Source: Bacteroidales bacterium
GTDB lineage: Bacteria > Bacteroidota > Bacteroidia > Bacteroidales > GCA-2748055
Direction of reading: 5' to 3'
NCBI GenBank assembly: GCA_020636775.1
Contig: JACJXF010000027.1
Coordinates: forward strand, 1 to 8,060
Length of the DNA: 8,060 bases
Shown here: positions 5,688 to 8,060 of the stretch, piece after piece
How positions within the stretch are numbered: the stretch's first letter is position 1
Layout: every line of letters starts with the position of its first letter
Position numbers and translations under genes: made by a program
The notes under the pieces: generated by a model
Seen by the model: the letters and a program-made list of their open reading frames with translations, nothing else
Database searches by the model: none
What the model was told of the DNA's origin: nothing

Positions 5688-6440
5688 ATGTTCCCGGTCT
5701 TTAGAAGAACACGCAAAAAACTCGCAGCCGATAACCAGATTCTCAAATATCTGAGATATGCCATTGGCGAAATTGTTCTGGTGGTTATTGGGATATTAAT
5801 TGCCTTACAGGTGAATAACCGCAACCAGAGCCGTCTGGAAAATCAGGCTGAACAGCAGGCGCTTGTCAACCTGAAGCAGGATTTTAACTTCAATAAAGAC
5901 AAGCTCCTGTATTTAATAAGTGAATCGGACAGTATTATTAATATCTCAATCCGGGTTCTTAATCACACAGGAAATAAGTATCAGAGCAATACGCCGCTCA
6001 ATATGGACAGCCTCCTGGGTCCCCTTGTCACAACTCCAAAATATTACCCTAAAAATGGATTTCTGGATGATCTGATCGATTCCGGGAATCTTGGATTAAT
6101 AAAAAATGAAAATCTGAGGATGCTATTGTCTTCCTGGAATCCATCCATTGGGAACATTAAGGAAAGGGAGGGTAATTCCATTCTGCTCGATAATAAAACT
6201 GAAGAATATATTCATGAGAAGGGGAACTGGCTTAAGGCCGATCGTTATACTTATGCTGATCTGGGTTTACCTGAATCGGGATTTCAAACAAATAACACTG
6301 AGCTGTTGAAGGATCAGAAGTTTGAAAATTATATTGAGGCCCATGTTATCTATATAAATATGCTGAAATCCGGACACAGGGAAGCGCTGGAACTTGTGGA
6401 TGAAATATTAAGCAGTATCGACAAAGAGATAAAAAGATGA
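5688..6440 (+). CDS. DUF6090 family single-pass membrane protein
   Basis: This 250-residue protein begins MFPVFRRTRKKLAADNQILKY and continues with a very conserved transmembrane segment, YAIGEIVLVVIGILIALQVNN (24-44), the hallmark of DUF6090 proteins of Bacteroidota. The usual NNWNE after the helix reads NNRNQ here. A heptad-like, charged segment (45-75, ENQAEQQALVNLKQDFNFNKDKL) follows, then a soluble domain with FLDDLIDSGNLGLIKNENLRMLLSSW (about 124-149), the second conserved block of the family. The C-terminus is helical. Topology is predicted as a short cytoplasmic N-terminus with the large domain in the periplasm. Function is unknown. Genes of this family often occur as tandem paralogs, and a decayed second copy lies just downstream. 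Confidence 0.88.
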   Translation: MFPVFRRTRKKLAADNQILKYLRYAIGEIVLVVIGILIALQVNNRNQSRLENQAEQQALVNLKQDFNFNKDKLLYLISESDSIINISIRVLNHTGNKYQSNTPLNMDSLLGPLVTTPKYYPKNGFLDDLIDSGNLGLIKNENLRMLLSSWNPSIGNIKEREGNSILLDNKTEEYIHEKGNWLKADRYTYADLGLPESGFQTNNTELLKDQKFENYIEAHVIYINMLKSGHREALELVDEILSSIDKEIKR

Positions 6441-6470
6441 AAGGAATCTGCTTTGAAATGCAAAACTGTA

Positions 6471-6613
6471 ATTCCTTCCGTTTATAAAATATTTAAAGAA
6501 ATAGCAGAGCTGACAAATCATAATTGATCAAAGCATTTGCTGTTGGAGAGATCATCCTGGTTTGAATTTTTGTTGCAGAAGCAAATCTTTATGTGGCCAA
6601 TGAAAAAGTCTGA
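6471..6613 (+). pseudogene. Decayed 5' end of a second DUF6090-type gene
   Basis: No intact frame exists here, but joined translations recover the DUF6090 N-terminus. Positions 6471-6523 read IPSVYKIFKEIAELTNHN, matching FRxxRKKLAxxN; after a frame change, 6524 onward reads LIKAFAVGEIILV, then a TGA stop at 6563-6565, then IFVAEANLYVANEKV ending at TGA 6611-6613. This lines up with the neighbour's KYLRYAIGEIVLVVIGILIALQVNN and the usual NNWNEK ending. So at least one frameshift and one internal stop have broken it, and nothing of the periplasmic domain remains. It follows the intact DUF6090 gene by 30 bp, pointing to an old tandem duplication. The alignment was made by eye. Confidence 0.65.
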
Positions 6614-6667
6614 CCAACCCGGATCCAGATAATGATCCCGTAATTTTAACCACTAAAAAACAAGATT

Positions 6668-7537
6668 ATGGTTTCAACTATTCAAAAAGAAAAAGCAGAC
6701 ATGTTCCTGAAATTTCATGATGGGAAGGAAATTTTAGTTCTCCTGAACTCCTGGGATATCGGAAGTTCAAAGCTCGTGGAAGCCTGTGGCTATAAAGCCG
6801 TTGCAACCACAAGCATGGGTATAGCCGCCTCTCTGGGTCGTCCCGACTGCGAAGCAACCACACTGGAGGAAGTGCTTCAGATTGTAAGTGGAATTGTTAA
6901 TGCCGTGCAGGTTCCGGTTACAGTTGATTTTGAAACCGGATACGGAAAAACTGTGGATGAAATCCTTACTTCGGTCGGGAAACTCATAAAAACCGGCATT
7001 GTGGGCATCAACATTGAAGACAGCATCGAAATGAGTCCGTCACTCATCGACGAGAGGGAATTTTGTGAGCGGATATCAGCTATCCGTGCTTTTTCCAATT
7101 CGCTGGGTTTTCATTTGGTAATTAATGCCCGGACCGATTCCTTTTACACCTCCCGGGCATCAGAAAAGGAAAAACTGGCTGAGTCGATTAAGCGCGGCAA
7201 TAAATACCGCGAAGCTGGTGCCGACTGTATATTTGTACAACCGGTGTGGGACAAAGCAATTATCCGAACACTGGTTAAGGAAATTAATGCTCCGCTCAAT
7301 ATTCTGTCAAACCCTGCCATAGGGGACGGATTACCCCCATCGGTGAATGAACTTCAGGATATGGGCGTGGCGCGTTTAAGTCTGGGCTCCAGTCTTATGA
7401 AAGCCAGCCTGGCACTCATGAAAAAAGTTGCCGACGAACTGTCACAAAAGGGAACTTACAGTATTTTATCCGATACAATGACACCGCGGACTGATGCGGC
7501 ACTGGCCTATAAAATGGCAATAGGATCAGGTAAATAG
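6668..7537 (+). CDS. Isocitrate lyase/PEP mutase family protein
   Basis: This 289-residue protein is a TIM-barrel enzyme of the isocitrate lyase/phosphoenolpyruvate mutase superfamily. Family landmarks in order: LLNSWDIGSSKLVEACGYKAVATTSMGIAASLGRPD (25-60, the substrate-contact strand and Asp60), VTVDFETGYG (84-93, the D-x-E/D metal-binding pair), GINIEDS (113-119), VINARTD (151-157), GADCIFVQPVW (184-194) and GVARLSLGSS (233-242). The KKCGH loop of true isocitrate lyase is absent, and the length fits the smaller PEP-mutase, methylisocitrate-lyase-like and oxaloacetate-hydrolase subgroup. The reaction is likely Mg-dependent C-C or P-C chemistry on an alpha-keto or dicarboxylic acid, but the exact substrate is not decided. 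ATG 6668 follows an A-rich leader. It is 41 bp upstream of the PaiB-like gene, so the two may be cotranscribed. Opposite-strand frames inside it are shadows. Confidence 0.92.
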   Translation: MVSTIQKEKADMFLKFHDGKEILVLLNSWDIGSSKLVEACGYKAVATTSMGIAASLGRPDCEATTLEEVLQIVSGIVNAVQVPVTVDFETGYGKTVDEILTSVGKLIKTGIVGINIEDSIEMSPSLIDEREFCERISAIRAFSNSLGFHLVINARTDSFYTSRASEKEKLAESIKRGNKYREAGADCIFVQPVWDKAIIRTLVKEINAPLNILSNPAIGDGLPPSVNELQDMGVARLSLGSSLMKASLALMKKVADELSQKGTYSILSDTMTPRTDAALAYKMAIGSGK

Positions 7538-7578
7538 AGAATATCGACAAACAACTTCAAAAAAAACACAGTCAATAT

Positions 7579-8060
7579 ATGTATGACCTTCCCTATCACA
7601 AGGAAAAAGATGAGCAGGTAATTAAGGAATTTATCGCACAATATCCCTTTGCTTTTTTAGCCGGAAGCGATTCGGAAAACAGGCCTGTGGCAACACAGTT
7701 GCCGCTTATCATGGAAGAAAAGGATGGCAGGAAAATCCTCAGAGGGCATATAATGAAAAACACCGACCATCATAAAGCCTTCCTGCATAATGAGAATGTG
7801 CTGGTAGTTTTTACCGGTCCAAACAGCTATGTAAGCGGAACATGGTACAGTAATCCGCACACTCCCTCCACCTGGAATTTCATGAGCGTTCATATTAAAG
7901 GAAGTATCCGTTTTCTGGATGACAATGCCCTGGTTGATGTGCTTCGAATGATATCCCTGCATTTTGAAAACCGGAACCAGAAGTCTCCCACCATCTTTGA
8001 CAATCTTCCTGCGGATTACACAAAAAAATTAATGAAGGCAATTGTAGCATTTGAAATTGA
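7579..8060 (+). CDS. PaiB-type FMN-binding protein, 3' end outside the window
   Basis: Starting at ATG 7579, 160 complete codons run to the window edge with no stop. The sequence begins MYDLPYHKEKDEQVIKEFIAQYPFAFL and has the PaiB landmarks: LRGHIMKNTDHHKAF (54-68), VLVVFTGPNSYVSGTWY (74-90, where YVSxxWY is the family signature), TPSTWNFMSVHIKGSIRFL (95-113), a helix, and FENRNQ. PaiB of Bacillus subtilis is described as a negative regulator of sporulation and protease genes, and the fold is a flavin-reductase-like split barrel binding FMN or heme. Family members are about 205 residues, so roughly 45 remain beyond the edge. It sits 41 bp after the PEP-mutase-family gene on the same strand. 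Here it may act as an FMN-dependent protein rather than a DNA-binding regulator. The opposite-strand frame at 7657-7962 is a shadow. Confidence 0.9.
   Translation, partial: MYDLPYHKEKDEQVIKEFIAQYPFAFLAGSDSENRPVATQLPLIMEEKDGRKILRGHIMKNTDHHKAFLHNENVLVVFTGPNSYVSGTWYSNPHTPSTWNFMSVHIKGSIRFLDDNALVDVLRMISLHFENRNQKSPTIFDNLPADYTKKLMKAIVAFEI

Overview
The window looks like a chromosomal accessory stretch from a member of the Bacteroidota. Four things point there. One gene encodes a DUF6090-type membrane protein, a family that is essentially Bacteroidota. There is a secreted beta-barrel protein ending in phenylalanine. Start sites lack Shine-Dalgarno sequences and sit behind A-rich leaders. The base composition is moderately AT-rich. 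One minus-strand leader also carries a plausible Bacteroidota-type promoter (TTG, 19 bp, TAAGTTTT). I cannot assign a genus.

Layout, left to right. Positions 41-1340 hold three small same-strand genes: a 42-codon DUF1398-like mini-ORF that appears to lack its middle, a PhnB-type VOC protein, and a RibD_C/dihydrofolate-reductase-like protein. Positions 1341-1868 hold no convincing gene but are rich in short repeats: a heptamer array flanked by two related GC-rich hairpins, a further inverted repeat, and a 14-bp tandem duplication touching the next start codon. Positions 1869-3008 encode an archaeal-type (ATPase_2) P-loop ATPase with a C-terminal winged-helix-like region. Next comes an exported protein with a C-terminal double membrane segment (3143-3940), a probable terminator, and a second PhnB-type VOC gene (4067-4489). 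That gene converges on a minus-strand outer-membrane beta-barrel gene (4565-5155) across a GTTACG repeat tract. A promoter-sided gap leads to a C-terminal remnant of a CPBP-family membrane protease (about 5299-5508). The DUF6090-type protein (5688-6440) is followed by the degraded start of a second DUF6090 copy (about 6471-6613). The window closes with an ICL/PEP-mutase-family enzyme (6668-7537) and, 41 bp on, the first 160 codons of a PaiB-type FMN-binding protein (7579 to the window edge), which may share a transcript.

The genes do not form a recognisable pathway or defence system. They look like single-gene acquisitions of small soluble enzymes (VOC x2, RibD_C, DUF1398, PaiB) mixed with lineage-specific envelope proteins. 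At least three gene remnants and several short repeat tracts lie at the joints, so the region reads as one of gene turnover. I found no tRNA, rRNA, CRISPR array, transposase or integrase. The less explained items are the orphan ATPase with its repeat-marked start, the exported protein with a membrane hairpin, and the repeat-rich gap at 1341-1868.
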